Below the pieces are notes generated by a model. The model made no database searches. It was not told where the DNA came from and worked only from the letters and a program-made list of their open reading frames with translations. The translations under genes and the position numbers were made by a program. A stretch of DNA of 43,479 nucleotides from Planctomycetales bacterium. Lineage in GTDB: Bacteria > Planctomycetota > Planctomycetia > Pirellulales > Pirellulaceae. Positions 16,269 through 25,850 of this stretch are shown one piece after another. The DNA is taken from assembly GCA_020426625.1 (NCBI GenBank), contig JAGQPR010000009.1:1-43479 (forward strand), in the 5' to 3' direction. Every line of letters begins with the position of its first letter. Positions within the stretch are counted from its first letter, which is position 1.

Positions 16269-18721
16269 CCATAGTTCGCTGGTTTTTTCTGTTGGTCATG
16301 ACGACCTCAATCGTAGTCGACATGGCAGGCGTTAGTGATGCGCAGTCGTCGAACGAATCCGTTGAATTCTTTGAAGCTCGCATTCGTCCGGTGTTGGTCG
16401 AGAAATGCTATCCTTGTCACAGTGTGGAGGCTGGCAAATCTGAGGGTGGGCTTTACCTCGATTCGCGAACGGGGATTCGCGCCGGAGGTGAATCCGGGAC
16501 TGCTATCCAACCAGGAAACTCGCAGGACAGTTTGCTTGCTAGTCGAATTGCAGACCGATCGGATGACGATAGGATGCCCCCTCCCGAGTTTGGTGAGAGG
16601 TTATCGGCGGATGTCGTTGCGGATTTCTTAAGTTGGATCGATCAGGGCGCGGCAGATCCTCGCGAGGGTACTAAGCCTCCTCCAGCGAGAGACATGGAAT
16701 CTGCTGCCAATCACTGGGCTTTTCAACCATTGGTCAAGCCTCCCCTGCCAAACGTGCCAGCTGCGAATGCTTCGTTGTCAGCACTCGATCAGTTCGTCGC
16801 AACGAAACAAAGCGAATTGAAAATTGCCATGAACCCACCGGCAGACCGCCGGACTCTACTTCGTCGCCTGTCGTACGATTTGACCGGATTGCCGCCAACC
16901 TACACCGAAGTTCTCGACTTTGAACGCGATTCTTCCAGCCATGCTTACGAGAAAGTTGTCGAGCGGCTATTGAATTCACCAGCATACGGTCAGCGGTGGG
17001 CAAGGTTCTGGCTAGACGTCGCTCGTTATGCCGATACAAAGGGCTATTTGGCCGGTGGGCAACAACAAAGATTTTCGTTCTCGTACACGTATCGAGACTA
17101 CGTTATCGACTCCTTCAATAACGACAAGCCGTTCCAAAACTTTATTGTCGAGCAATTGGCTGCCGACCAGTTGGACCTTACCGAGGATCGAAGGCCACTA
17201 GCGGCGCTCGGCTTTTTGACGCTCGGACGCAGGTTTCTCAACAACCAAGACGATATTATTGACGATCGTATTGATGTCACGTCACGTGGAATGCTGGGAC
17301 TGACCGTAGGATGTGCGCGATGCCATGATCACAAATTTGACCCGATTCCGACCGAGGACTATTACTCGTTTCACGGTGTCTTTGCATCCTCGCAAGAGCC
17401 AGACGAATTGCCTTTGCTGGGCGAAGTGATGGATACAGCCAGTTATCAAGAATTCCTGAGTGCGCAAGAGGAGGTGCTGTCTAGAATCGATGCCAAGAGT
17501 AACGAGTTGATCGATGCATTCTTGGCACGCCATCAAGCTCTCGAAGCGGAATATGTTGCAGCGGCTGCGGCATTCAAAGGTATGGCCCCCTCTCCAGATC
17601 TGGACAAATTCGCCGGGGAACGAAAGCTCAGCGGCCCGTTTCTGCAGCGATGGATTGATGCGGTCCGCGATCCGTTGCATCCAGAACGCGATGAAGTGGC
17701 CAATTGGATTCGGCGTGACATCAATGAAAAAACCGCCAAGTTCAAACAGGAGCTCGAAGCCCTAAACTGGAAACATGTCGGTGCACCCAAGCGAGCTATG
17801 GCGCTAGTGGATCGCGATCGTCCACGGGATTCGCGGGTCCTCCTCCGCGGAAAGCGAGGCAATGAAGGCCCAGTAGCTCCTCGACAATTCCTAGAAGCAC
17901 TTTCGCCAGCTGGACGCGAGCCATTCCAGCATGGTAGTGGTAGGTTGGAGTTGGCGCAGGCAATTGCCAGACATCCGTTGGCGGCCCGAGTGTTTGTCAA
18001 TCGTGTCTGGGGCTGGCATTTTGGAACGCCGCTAGTCACGACCCAAAGTGATTTCGGAGTACGCACGCCGCCACCACTCTTGGCTGATGCTCTTGAGTGG
18101 CTGGCCGCTGACTTTATCGAGTACGGCGGTTCGATCAAACACCTGCATCGTCAAATCGTGCTGTCGAAGGTTTATATGCAATCCAGCACACGCAATATGG
18201 CCGCTCTGCAATTAGATCCTGAGAACAGTGCTCTTCACAGCATGACGCCGCGCCGCTTGGAGTTTGAAGCGATGCGAGATACGCTATTGGCGGTTACAGG
18301 CAAGCTGGACCTAAGTCATCATGGGCTACCGATCGTCTTAACTGATTCGCCGACACCGGTTCGACGTGCGGTCTACGGTTTTATTGACCGGCAGAACCTG
18401 CCCGGAGTTTTTCGCACGTTCGATTTCCCCAACCCAGATGCTACCACTCCAGGGCGGTTTCGAACTACGGTCCCCCAGCAGGCTCTCTACTTGATGAACA
18501 GCTCTTTTGCGCTGGAACAGGCCGACTCTCTGGCTCAACAAATTGAGGGATTTCCCGCCGAACACGCCATAGTGCAACTTTACCAGCGACTGTTTCAACG
18601 GCGGCCAACCGACGCCGAAATATCTTTAGGGACAGCGTACCTAAATGGAGCGGATCTGGCTAAGCGTTCGCGTTATTGTCATGCGCTAATGCTTTCGAAT
18701 GAACTTATGTTCGTAGACTAG
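16265..18721 (+). CDS. Planctomycete cytochrome C / DUF1549 / DUF1553 protein (PSCyt1-PSD1)
   Basis: The 818-residue exported protein starts at a GTG that overlaps the upstream stop. A signal peptide (residues 1-24) is followed by a PSCyt1 cytochrome domain with heme motif CYPCH at about residues 46-50. The DUF1549 (PSCyt2) domain spans about 170-380. It includes RRLSYDLTGLPPTYTEVLDF, YGQRWARFWLDVARYADTKG and a second CxxCH in CARCHDHKFDPI. A short helical linker leads to DUF1553 (about 560-800), with GRLELAQAIARHPLAARVFV, RVWGWHFGTPLV and TPRRLEFEAMRDTLLAV. No LamG-type insert is present, so it is shorter than many relatives. Together with DUF1501 it is thought to act in the cell envelope, perhaps in polysaccharide turnover or redox. 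That role is inference. Confidence 0.95.
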   Translation: MTIVRWFFLLVMTTSIVVDMAGVSDAQSSNESVEFFEARIRPVLVEKCYPCHSVEAGKSEGGLYLDSRTGIRAGGESGTAIQPGNSQDSLLASRIADRSDDDRMPPPEFGERLSADVVADFLSWIDQGAADPREGTKPPPARDMESAANHWAFQPLVKPPLPNVPAANASLSALDQFVATKQSELKIAMNPPADRRTLLRRLSYDLTGLPPTYTEVLDFERDSSSHAYEKVVERLLNSPAYGQRWARFWLDVARYADTKGYLAGGQQQRFSFSYTYRDYVIDSFNNDKPFQNFIVEQLAADQLDLTEDRRPLAALGFLTLGRRFLNNQDDIIDDRIDVTSRGMLGLTVGCARCHDHKFDPIPTEDYYSFHGVFASSQEPDELPLLGEVMDTASYQEFLSAQEEVLSRIDAKSNELIDAFLARHQALEAEYVAAAAAFKGMAPSPDLDKFAGERKLSGPFLQRWIDAVRDPLHPERDEVANWIRRDINEKTAKFKQELEALNWKHVGAPKRAMALVDRDRPRDSRVLLRGKRGNEGPVAPRQFLEALSPAGREPFQHGSGRLELAQAIARHPLAARVFVNRVWGWHFGTPLVTTQSDFGVRTPPPLLADALEWLAADFIEYGGSIKHLHRQIVLSKVYMQSSTRNMAALQLDPENSALHSMTPRRLEFEAMRDTLLAVTGKLDLSHHGLPIVLTDSPTPVRRAVYGFIDRQNLPGVFRTFDFPNPDATTPGRFRTTVPQQALYLMNSSFALEQADSLAQQIEGFPAEHAIVQLYQRLFQRRPTDAEISLGTAYLNGADLAKRSRYCHALMLSNELMFVD

Positions 18722-18810
18722 TGTCTCTGCCGGGAGCATGCGAGCCAGTTCTCAGAACACCCAGAATTGGTCACTTGCGGTTCCCGTTTCGCTCAGGATA
18801 AGGAGCAGCC

Positions 18811-20388
18811 ATGGATTCTAGCTCTTTTGAAAACTCTACGACGACCAGTAATGCAAGCCAAGCCAGCAAAGCACCAGCACTGACTCAAACCGATGAAACG
18901 ACCATACACAAAGGCAAGTATGCGCTCATTCCCACGGGAGAGGCCACGGCCATTCTCCCAACAGCGACGACAACGCCCATTACGGTCATTGCCACAGAAG
19001 CTATACGACAGACCTTCGACGAAATCTGTCTGAAGCAGGCTATCAATTCGCGGCAAGCTCCGGGGGTGACGCAACTGGTACTAAATCCAGACGCACACTG
19101 CGGTTATGGAGCACCAGTGGGTTCCGTTCTCGTTTCACCAACTCACATTTACCCCGGTCCCGTGGGCGTAGATATCAAGTGTTCCATGAGTTTACTACAA
19201 CTGGACATACCTGCTGATCGAATCGCCTCACGTGAAATTCGTCGGGAGTTGATTCGAGCGATTTGTGAGCGAACTCCTACAGGTACCGGACGAGGCCAGC
19301 GCAGTGTTCGCAAGGCGCGGTATGTGGATCAGAAACTTGGTGAGCAAGTTGTCGTCGAAGGGGCCAGCGATGATGTGTGCAATCAGCTTGGCATTCCCTC
19401 CGAGTGGGCCCAACGCTGCGAGGATGCTTACCATGTGGGGCACGATCGCACCCGTGATTCACTCGCAAGGCGATTGGATGTTCTGCTGCAAAGGCATGAC
19501 ATGCAGAATTTCGCCGGAAAAATGACGCAATTGGGCTCGTACGGAGGCGGCAATCATTTCGGTGAGTGCGAGATCGTTTCGGTGAACGATAATGCCCGAG
19601 CCATCGCCGAAGTATTCGGACTGATTGACGGCCACGTTGCCTTCCTTTCGCATTGTGGTTCGCGAGGCTTCGGGCACAATCTGGCTTCAGGTCAATTTAA
19701 GTCGTTGCAAAACATGTTTGCAAAATGGAATATCCCCTTGCCAGGTGGCGATCGTGATATGGTTTACGCTCCGCTGGGTACTGCTGAAGCCAACAACTAC
19801 CTGGACGACATGGCGTTGGGCGCTAACTTTGCGACGGTGAATCACCTACTGATTAACGCACTTGTGCTGGAAGCGTTTCAAGAAGTCTTGCCCGAGACCA
19901 ATGGTCAGCTCGTGTACTTCATCAGTCATAACATTGCCCGACCGGAAGTGGTCGACAATCAGAAGGCTTGGGTGCATCGCAAAGGAGCAACCCGTGCGTT
20001 TCCGGCAGGTCACCATGCGCTACGAGATACACCATTTGCAGAGACTGGACACCCGATACTGTTGCCGGGAAATCCGCGTGATGGATCGGTAGTAATGGTC
20101 GCCGAGCAGGGCGCTGAAAAAGCATGCTATAGCGTCAATCATGGTGCAGGACGCATCATGGGACGTCGCAATGCGATGCGCACCTTGGACCAATCCAAAA
20201 TCGATAATGAGCTGAACGCGCACGACATCCTGAGCAACTGTCGCAACTACCCCAAGGACGAAGCGCCCGATGCCTATAAGGATTTCAACGAAGTTCTGCA
20301 CTCCGTCAAGACAGCAGGCCTCGCCAGCGAAGTTGCCCGTCTCAAGGCGCGATTCGTCATCAAGGATGGTGGACCTGCCGATGACTGA
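18811..20388 (+). CDS. rtcB: RtcB-family RNA 3'-phosphate/5'-OH ligase
   Basis: The gene has a strong AAGGAG five bases before the ATG. The protein (525 residues) begins with a Ser/Thr-rich tail of about 30 residues that is not part of the family. RtcB landmarks follow: NPDAHCGYGAPVG (residues 92-104), GVDIKCSM with metal ligands Asp121 and Cys124, GSYGGGNHFGECE, SHCGSRGFGHNL, and VNHGAGRIMGR with the histidine that takes GMP. RtcB joins RNA 2',3'-cyclic- or 3'-phosphate ends to 5'-OH ends using GTP and Mn2+, in RNA repair or tRNA splicing. The usual GVDIGCGM reads GVDIKCSM, so this is a divergent branch. No rtcA, rtcR or archease gene is adjacent. Confidence 0.93.
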   Translation: MDSSSFENSTTTSNASQASKAPALTQTDETTIHKGKYALIPTGEATAILPTATTTPITVIATEAIRQTFDEICLKQAINSRQAPGVTQLVLNPDAHCGYGAPVGSVLVSPTHIYPGPVGVDIKCSMSLLQLDIPADRIASREIRRELIRAICERTPTGTGRGQRSVRKARYVDQKLGEQVVVEGASDDVCNQLGIPSEWAQRCEDAYHVGHDRTRDSLARRLDVLLQRHDMQNFAGKMTQLGSYGGGNHFGECEIVSVNDNARAIAEVFGLIDGHVAFLSHCGSRGFGHNLASGQFKSLQNMFAKWNIPLPGGDRDMVYAPLGTAEANNYLDDMALGANFATVNHLLINALVLEAFQEVLPETNGQLVYFISHNIARPEVVDNQKAWVHRKGATRAFPAGHHALRDTPFAETGHPILLPGNPRDGSVVMVAEQGAEKACYSVNHGAGRIMGRRNAMRTLDQSKIDNELNAHDILSNCRNYPKDEAPDAYKDFNEVLHSVKTAGLASEVARLKARFVIKDGGPADD

Positions 20389-20463
20389 GGTCTTCCGTGG
20401 TGTCCCAAGAAACGGCTGGTTCCTGACGCAACGACTTGTACACGCATGCGAACGCAGTGCTGC

Positions 20464-21435
20464 CTATTTTCGTATGCCTTTGGCGTCGACGACCTTCGTT
20501 CCCAGACCCATCGACAAAGTGTTACGGATCTGAAAATAGTCTTCGCGTTCGATCTGCTTGCCCATGGACGCAGCGGCTTCGATGACTTGGGCGGAGTTTT
20601 TGAAGCCGCAAATAGCAACTTGGATAGCGGGGTGCATCAGCGTTGCAGCCAATACTAGCTGATAGATGCTCATCCCGTATTTTTCTGCCAACGGTAGCAA
20701 GCTTTGCACGGCCAAGCAGACTTGCGTGAATCGTTCCGACTGAAAATCGGGGTGATTCGCGCGAAAATCTTCAAAGGATTCTTGGCCGGTGTACTTGCCC
20801 GTCAACAAGCCCTTGTGCATGGGTGAATAGACCATCACACCGATATTTTGCGCTTGGCAGTAGGGCAACAAGTCGTTCTCGATCGCTAGGTCCAGAAAGC
20901 TATAAGCAGGCTGAGCCACATCGAAGTCACCGAACATGCGTTGAGCTCGCAATTGCTCCACATTGTGGTTGCTGACGCCATAGAACCGAATCTTGCCCTC
21001 CTGCTGCAACTTATTAAGCGTCTGGGCCACTTCTTCCAGAGGAGTCAGTTGGTCATAAAAATGAAGCAGACATACGTCGATCGTTTCGATACCTAGCCGC
21101 TTGAGTGATGCCTCGCAGCGTTGGGCGAGATGCTTCGGCGACAAGTCAGGAAAGCGTGACCCGTCTGGTTTGAAGTGGTTGAACCACTTGGTTGCGACGA
21201 CGACATCTTGACGAGGGATTTGGCCGAGGAATTCGCCCAAAACCGTCTCGGCATGTCCATCGCCGTAGGCGTCTGCCGTGTCAAAGAAATTGACCCCTGC
21301 CTCGTAGGCGCTGCCCATGGCGGACAGAGCATCGCTTTTTGCGAACGTCCCCCAAAATCTGGGGCTAAGTTGCCAAGTCCCAAAAGCTACCGGAGAAACG
21401 AACAAGCCGGTGCGACCAAATTTCACGCGTTCCAA
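20464..21435 (-). CDS. Aldo/keto reductase
   Basis: The 323-residue protein has the AKR TIM-barrel landmarks. It begins MERVKFGRTGLFVSPVAFGT. The catalytic tetrad is Asp52 and Tyr57 (FFDTADAYGDGHAETVLGEF), Lys83 (ATKW) and a histidine near 125 (VCLLHFYDQ). The middle carries GVSNHNVEQL and the C-terminal side holds GFKNSAQVIEAAASM near the NADPH site. These enzymes reduce aldehydes or ketones with NADPH. The substrate here is unknown. The sequence is closest to the general-stress/L-glyceraldehyde reductase-like AKRs. The gene converges on rtcB with a 75-bp gap and is not obviously in an operon with the next minus-strand gene. Confidence 0.93.
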   Translation of the reverse strand: MERVKFGRTGLFVSPVAFGTWQLSPRFWGTFAKSDALSAMGSAYEAGVNFFDTADAYGDGHAETVLGEFLGQIPRQDVVVATKWFNHFKPDGSRFPDLSPKHLAQRCEASLKRLGIETIDVCLLHFYDQLTPLEEVAQTLNKLQQEGKIRFYGVSNHNVEQLRAQRMFGDFDVAQPAYSFLDLAIENDLLPYCQAQNIGVMVYSPMHKGLLTGKYTGQESFEDFRANHPDFQSERFTQVCLAVQSLLPLAEKYGMSIYQLVLAATLMHPAIQVAICGFKNSAQVIEAAASMGKQIEREDYFQIRNTLSMGLGTKVVDAKGIRK

Positions 21436-21708
21436 GTGGATGGTCCTCGAATGTTAACTGCATAAACTTTGCCAGTATAGCATTCGTTCCGTCGTGGACC
21501 AGGACGAACGTGCACACTAGCGGCGTCCGAATGCCCACAGGTCATACTCGCCAGGATGGAAGAACGAAACAACTCGTGAGTCGAGAGCCAATCAATCTGA
21601 TTCAATTGGAATGGATCGACTTGATGCCGTTCGCGACAGAACTGCCAGCTAATCTGGTCTCGGCCCAATGGCCAAGGATCGCAGAACTTCGAACGATGCC
21701 CAGTAATA

Positions 21709-22722
21709 TCACAAAGTGAATGGTAGAGATAATTTCTTGGCACCTTGCAGTTGGAGGTGCACACTATCGCGAATGACTCTCTCTACCAAGGCAAAAGTCG
21801 TATGAGATCTCCCAGCCAGAGTGTTGCTAAGAGCGACATGTCGCGCGATAGTCAACAGCGCCCAATGCTCAACGGCTAATCTGCTTGCATGCGGCATACG
21901 GTCGAAGTAAGCGCGCGTAAATTCATGTTCTGCCTCGCTACAAGCTTCTTGAAAATTCGTGTTCCTAATCGCATATTCTCGTAGGTGGGCGACATAATTG
22001 CCGACATCGAGCTCGGCAGGACCAATACACCCTAAGTCCCAATCCAATAGTACCGTGTGCTTGGGCGAAACAAGTACTTGGTCAAAATAGAAGTCTCGAT
22101 GAATTGTGGACTCATTCCTTTGTACGCTCAGTCTGTCTGCAATTTCGCGTGTCAAGTTCTGCAGAGCTTCGATGCATCGACCTAAATCCGCGCGCAATTC
22201 GCTGAGATCGTAAAGTCGTGATTGCAACAGCCGCAATTCATCGTCAGCTGTGTGGCAACGAGAACACTCGATTTTCGTTTGATGCAGGCGAGCCAGACAA
22301 TGAGCGACTTGAACTTGACGTGCAATAAAGTCTACTGAGGTTACCGTGAGGGGTTTACTATCACTTACATAATGCTGTAACCACATGTTCAACGAGGGCA
22401 GCGTCCCCAACACTCGCGGTACTGAGCAATCCTGCGTCCCATCAAAACCTGCGAAACGCAAATTTTGTTGAAGTGAAGCTGACTTGAGGTCCAGCCCCTT
22501 AAACCTGATCTTGCCGAGAAATTCTAGGACCGTTCCATGGTGATTTTCACCACTGTACTTGATCAAACATCGTCTACCAGACTTGTAACGGATGACATTG
22601 GCCGATCGAATTCGGAGTCCACGCAGGACAGTGTCGACCGAGTTTGACTTCTGCAAGAGTGAATTCACGTTGGTCAAGTCGCAGGCATCTCGAATCAGAT
22701 CTTCCCGAATTGACAGGTCCAT
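21709..22722 (-). CDS. APH-fold phosphotransferase (last gene of the glycosyltransferase/ABC cluster)
   Basis: The 337-residue protein has an aminoglycoside/choline-kinase fold. The N-lobe carries NVIRYKSGRRCLIKY (residues 43-56). The catalytic loop is IHRDFYFDQVLV (His208, Arg209, Asp210), and the metal site is LLDWDLG (Asp227) followed by GPAELDVGNYVAHL. Such kinases phosphorylate small molecules, sugars or lipid headgroups with ATP in the cytoplasm. Resistance to aminoglycosides is unlikely given the gene context of glycosyltransferases and an exporter. It lies 37 bp downstream of another APH-fold gene and shares its YKxGRRC-type N-lobe motif. The two are probably paralogues acting in the same pathway. 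The substrate is unknown. Confidence 0.87.
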   Translation of the reverse strand: MDLSIREDLIRDACDLTNVNSLLQKSNSVDTVLRGLRIRSANVIRYKSGRRCLIKYSGENHHGTVLEFLGKIRFKGLDLKSASLQQNLRFAGFDGTQDCSVPRVLGTLPSLNMWLQHYVSDSKPLTVTSVDFIARQVQVAHCLARLHQTKIECSRCHTADDELRLLQSRLYDLSELRADLGRCIEALQNLTREIADRLSVQRNESTIHRDFYFDQVLVSPKHTVLLDWDLGCIGPAELDVGNYVAHLREYAIRNTNFQEACSEAEHEFTRAYFDRMPHASRLAVEHWALLTIARHVALSNTLAGRSHTTFALVERVIRDSVHLQLQGAKKLSLPFTL

Positions 22723-22759
22723 GAGATTGACTCTGAATTCTTGCTACGTTTTATGTTCT

Positions 22760-24046
22760 TCAAGGCTGCCCAGCAGTTGACTGTCGCAATACGCTACGAG
22801 CCAGCAGCAATAGACGCTCTGTGACTTTTGGCCAGTTTTTCCGCGCCCGCCTAAACGGGTGGGTTGCACAACGGACTAGGCCAGCTGACAACTGGACGCG
22901 ATAGGCATGTTCGTCGAAGCGAAATATTCCGTGTCGATAACCACGTAAGAAAGATTCTGCACAATTTTCTGCCAGAGTAAGCTCTTGATTGAGTGAGACA
23001 CTTTGCCAATACAGTTTTGCCACAAAGTTTCCCACATCGCGATAGGGATTGCCAAGACCAGCCTGGTCAAAGTCGATAAACCTGATCCTGCCTGGTGCAC
23101 AGATAACTTGCTTTGCATAAAAATCTCCATGAATCAACCCGACCGCGGTGTGATCGGCGACCAGGCTTGCATTGATGCCACTGACCACTTCATCGGCCAG
23201 TGGCTTCAGTTCGGGCACCAGAAAAGCGATGTATCCAGCCAATTCTTCCAACGGATGTGCGATGGCGGACAGCTCTGCTTTCGCAGGAATACGACAATGA
23301 TGCAATCTTGCGAGCTGGCGACCAACTTCGCAACACGTCGCGTCGTGGGATCCTTCGCTACCCAGGGCATCGCTGAGCAAATGTCCGTCAACCCATTCAA
23401 ATGCGGCAACACGATAGCGTTCGTTGTAGCGTTCGAGCTTGGGTGGACCAATGTCAGCTGACTGAATCCCCAGCAATCGGCGTAAGGTTGGCATGTACTG
23501 ATAAGCACAATAGAATTTGAAAGTTTTTTGGGGTTGGCATCCGACCGCTACATACCTTTTTCCTGGCTTGTAGGCCAGCGTCGCTACGCCAAAGTTCGAC
23601 GGTTCGATTTCAGAACCATCTGCAAAGATGCGGCGAAACAGTCGCTGGCGGTTGGTTTCGTCAAAGCATTTGGCGACATGTTTCAGTCCGGGGTCAAATG
23701 GAAATCGGTCTATTCGGATCGACTGTGCAGCTTCTTGCCTGCTTGGACTTGCTTCCCAAGAAGTACCCTTCTTGAACTGCTTCAGGAAGTCGTACTTGGT
23801 TAAAGCAGTGAGCACGAACCATTGGACACTGTCAGAAGGATCTACTTGAACTAAGCTGATACATCTCCGTCCCGGTTTGTAACGCACGTATATAATTTGC
23901 GGAATCCCTTCCACGCGGATGTCGTGCTCACAGAGCTTTTCCGTTAGGGCATGCGCATTCAAAAGAACATTCAGTCCAGGCAAGTCCGGATCGCGATCTG
24001 CGATGCTCTTATTAACACCGCACTGCATCTGCATTCTTCTTGTCAT
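22760..24046 (-). CDS. APH-fold phosphotransferase with a duplicated N-lobe motif
   Basis: The 428-residue protein is about 90 residues longer than its downstream neighbour. The C-terminal 270 residues form an APH-fold kinase: N-lobe motif LAYKPGKRYVAVG (158-169), hinge FEWVDGHLLSD, catalytic loop LIHGDFYAKQVI (His306, Asp308) and metal site FIDFDQAGLGNPYRDVGNF (Asp325). The extra N-terminal part repeats the same N-lobe motif (IIYVRYKPGRRCISLVQVD, residues 51-69) without its own catalytic loop. This suggests a duplicated or degenerate kinase N-lobe. The start overlaps the end of the ABC exporter gene by 35 bases, a strong sign of co-translation. Role and substrate are unknown. Confidence 0.87.
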   Translation of the reverse strand: MTRRMQMQCGVNKSIADRDPDLPGLNVLLNAHALTEKLCEHDIRVEGIPQIIYVRYKPGRRCISLVQVDPSDSVQWFVLTALTKYDFLKQFKKGTSWEASPSRQEAAQSIRIDRFPFDPGLKHVAKCFDETNRQRLFRRIFADGSEIEPSNFGVATLAYKPGKRYVAVGCQPQKTFKFYCAYQYMPTLRRLLGIQSADIGPPKLERYNERYRVAAFEWVDGHLLSDALGSEGSHDATCCEVGRQLARLHHCRIPAKAELSAIAHPLEELAGYIAFLVPELKPLADEVVSGINASLVADHTAVGLIHGDFYAKQVICAPGRIRFIDFDQAGLGNPYRDVGNFVAKLYWQSVSLNQELTLAENCAESFLRGYRHGIFRFDEHAYRVQLSAGLVRCATHPFRRARKNWPKVTERLLLLARSVLRQSTAGQP

Positions 24047-25850
24047 ATTCAGAGAGTCTTAGTGACGACGGCGTATTGCAGTGACTTCGGTCAGAAGCGA
24101 GCAATTGGCCAGGCGAACCAAATTGATACCTTCCGTCAGCATTCAAGACCAACACTCGATCCATGCTAGCCGCCAAATGTAGGTCGTGCGTAACCACGAG
24201 AGTAGTGCGACCACGAGATGCGCACCGAAGTGCCGAAACTACATTGTGGCTGTTCTGCCAGTCCAGGTTCGACGTTGGTTCATCCAGAATGAGAATCTGA
24301 GGGTTCGTCAGAATGGCGCGCGCAATTGCCAACCGTTGTCGTTGACCTTGGGATAAATCGGCACCTCGTTCACCGAGAATGGTCTCGTAGCCTAGTTCAA
24401 GTTTACAAATGAATTGATGTGCCTGAGCAACTTGGGCGGCCGCCAACACCTGTTCCATGCTGGCATCTGGGACGCTCAAGGCAATATTATCGCGGACTGT
24501 CCCGGAAAAAATCGCCGATTCTTGCAGCACGATACCCAACTGTGATCTGAAAGACTGCAGCGTCCATAGGGATGGATCGTACCCATCGATCATAACCTGA
24601 CCTTGTTTCGGTGCGTGCAATCGCATAAGCAACGATAACATGGTTGACTTACCGATGCCTGACGGTCCGATAATTGCCAGGCTTTGCCCAGCTTCGAGTT
24701 GGAATGAGAGATCCGTAAGCATGGGCGCATCGCTGCGATAACCAAAGCACACTTTTCTGAATTCGATTGTGCCACGTAACTTTGGTGCGATTGACGCTGT
24801 GGGCAGATCGACGACGCTTGGGCTTTGCTGAAGAATTTCTGTAATTCGATTTCCTGCTGCCAAGGCTTTGGAAATCCGTCCCGTATACTTGGCGAAGTCT
24901 TGTAGTGGTTTGAAGCCGCGTTTCAGATAGGTCAAATACACCACCAGACCGCCAGCTGTCAGCGAACCATCCAAGACGAAGCGAGTCCCTTGCCACAACA
25001 CCAAAGCGGACGCAATAGCGGTCATTACATCGACAGAGCGTTCTAAACTGGCGGTCAAGCGGCTTGTCTTGACACCTTCTCTTAGACTCTTTTTGTTCTG
25101 AGAAGCAAAGGCTGCATTGAATTTTTCATGTGCAGAATGGGCTTGAACTGATTTGACTGCCGCCAGTGACTCGGCAGCTGTGGCCGCTAACGCGCCCTCA
25201 CGTTTTCGCTGGACTGATGCCGCTTGATGGATCAAGCGACTCTTGCGAAAAGCCAGGATCCAATAAAGTGGTAAAACGCTAACTACCATCAAACCGAGCT
25301 GCCAATTTAGGTACAACATATAGGAAAACATGCCAAGAAGCAGGAGCACACTAGAGGCCAATGGCAAGCCTGCTGAGACCATAACCTCCTTGAGCATGTT
25401 CATGTCACCTACGATGCGCACAGTCAGATCGCCACCACGCGACTTTTGATGGAAGGCCAGTGATAGTGACTGCAGGTGACGAAAAACCCGTTCGCGCAGG
25501 TTGCTGACCACCTGATTGCCGACCATTGAAAACAGGACAGTGCGAGTGAAGTCCGCCATTGCTCTGGCAGTTGTGAGTATGACGAATGACACTGCGCAGA
25601 TTGTGACTAATGACTCGACGCTCCAATCGGACGTGAGGTCCCACCAGAATCCTGTTTGCGTTGGAACGGGGACAAGGATTCTGTCGATCACAAATTGCAG
25701 TGGCCAAGGCTCGATCAACCGAAGAACAACGCTGATCAGCAAACAAGCAACGGCGAGGACCAACCGGAACGGGTTAGCGATCATGCCTGGCCAAAGATAG
25801 GGGACGATAGAGTGATCAACGGACCTGGAAGAAGAGGTTACTAGCGGCAT
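24012..25850 (-). CDS. Type I ABC exporter (fused membrane and ATPase domains, MsbA-like)
   Basis: The 612-residue half-transporter carries about six membrane helices in residues 20-300. These include a first hydrophobic segment PFRLVLAVACLLISVVLRL and the pair SSVLLLLGMFSYMLYLNWQL. The ATPase domain has Walker A (IIGPSGIGKSTML, about residue 393), the ABC signature (LSQGQRQRLAIARA, about 500), Walker B (ILILDEPTSNLDW, about 520) and the switch histidine in VVTHDLH. It should act as a homodimer that exports a lipid, glycolipid or peptide using ATP. The start overlaps the upstream glycosyltransferase by 10 bp and the end overlaps the downstream kinase by 35 bp. The exporter is therefore embedded in the cluster and probably moves the cluster's product across the inner membrane. 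Confidence 0.94.
   Translation of the reverse strand: MPLVTSSSRSVDHSIVPYLWPGMIANPFRLVLAVACLLISVVLRLIEPWPLQFVIDRILVPVPTQTGFWWDLTSDWSVESLVTICAVSFVILTTARAMADFTRTVLFSMVGNQVVSNLRERVFRHLQSLSLAFHQKSRGGDLTVRIVGDMNMLKEVMVSAGLPLASSVLLLLGMFSYMLYLNWQLGLMVVSVLPLYWILAFRKSRLIHQAASVQRKREGALAATAAESLAAVKSVQAHSAHEKFNAAFASQNKKSLREGVKTSRLTASLERSVDVMTAIASALVLWQGTRFVLDGSLTAGGLVVYLTYLKRGFKPLQDFAKYTGRISKALAAGNRITEILQQSPSVVDLPTASIAPKLRGTIEFRKVCFGYRSDAPMLTDLSFQLEAGQSLAIIGPSGIGKSTMLSLLMRLHAPKQGQVMIDGYDPSLWTLQSFRSQLGIVLQESAIFSGTVRDNIALSVPDASMEQVLAAAQVAQAHQFICKLELGYETILGERGADLSQGQRQRLAIARAILTNPQILILDEPTSNLDWQNSHNVVSALRCASRGRTTLVVTHDLHLAASMDRVLVLNADGRYQFGSPGQLLASDRSHCNTPSSLRLSEYDKKNADAVRC

Noticed and set aside
20270..20533. 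87-codon ORF between rtcB and the aldo/keto reductase
   Set aside because: It overlaps both genes and has no conserved features.
21709..24046. Aminoglycoside resistance genes
   Set aside because: APH fold is present, but the gene context (glycosyltransferases, exporter) and motif details point to biosynthetic kinases.
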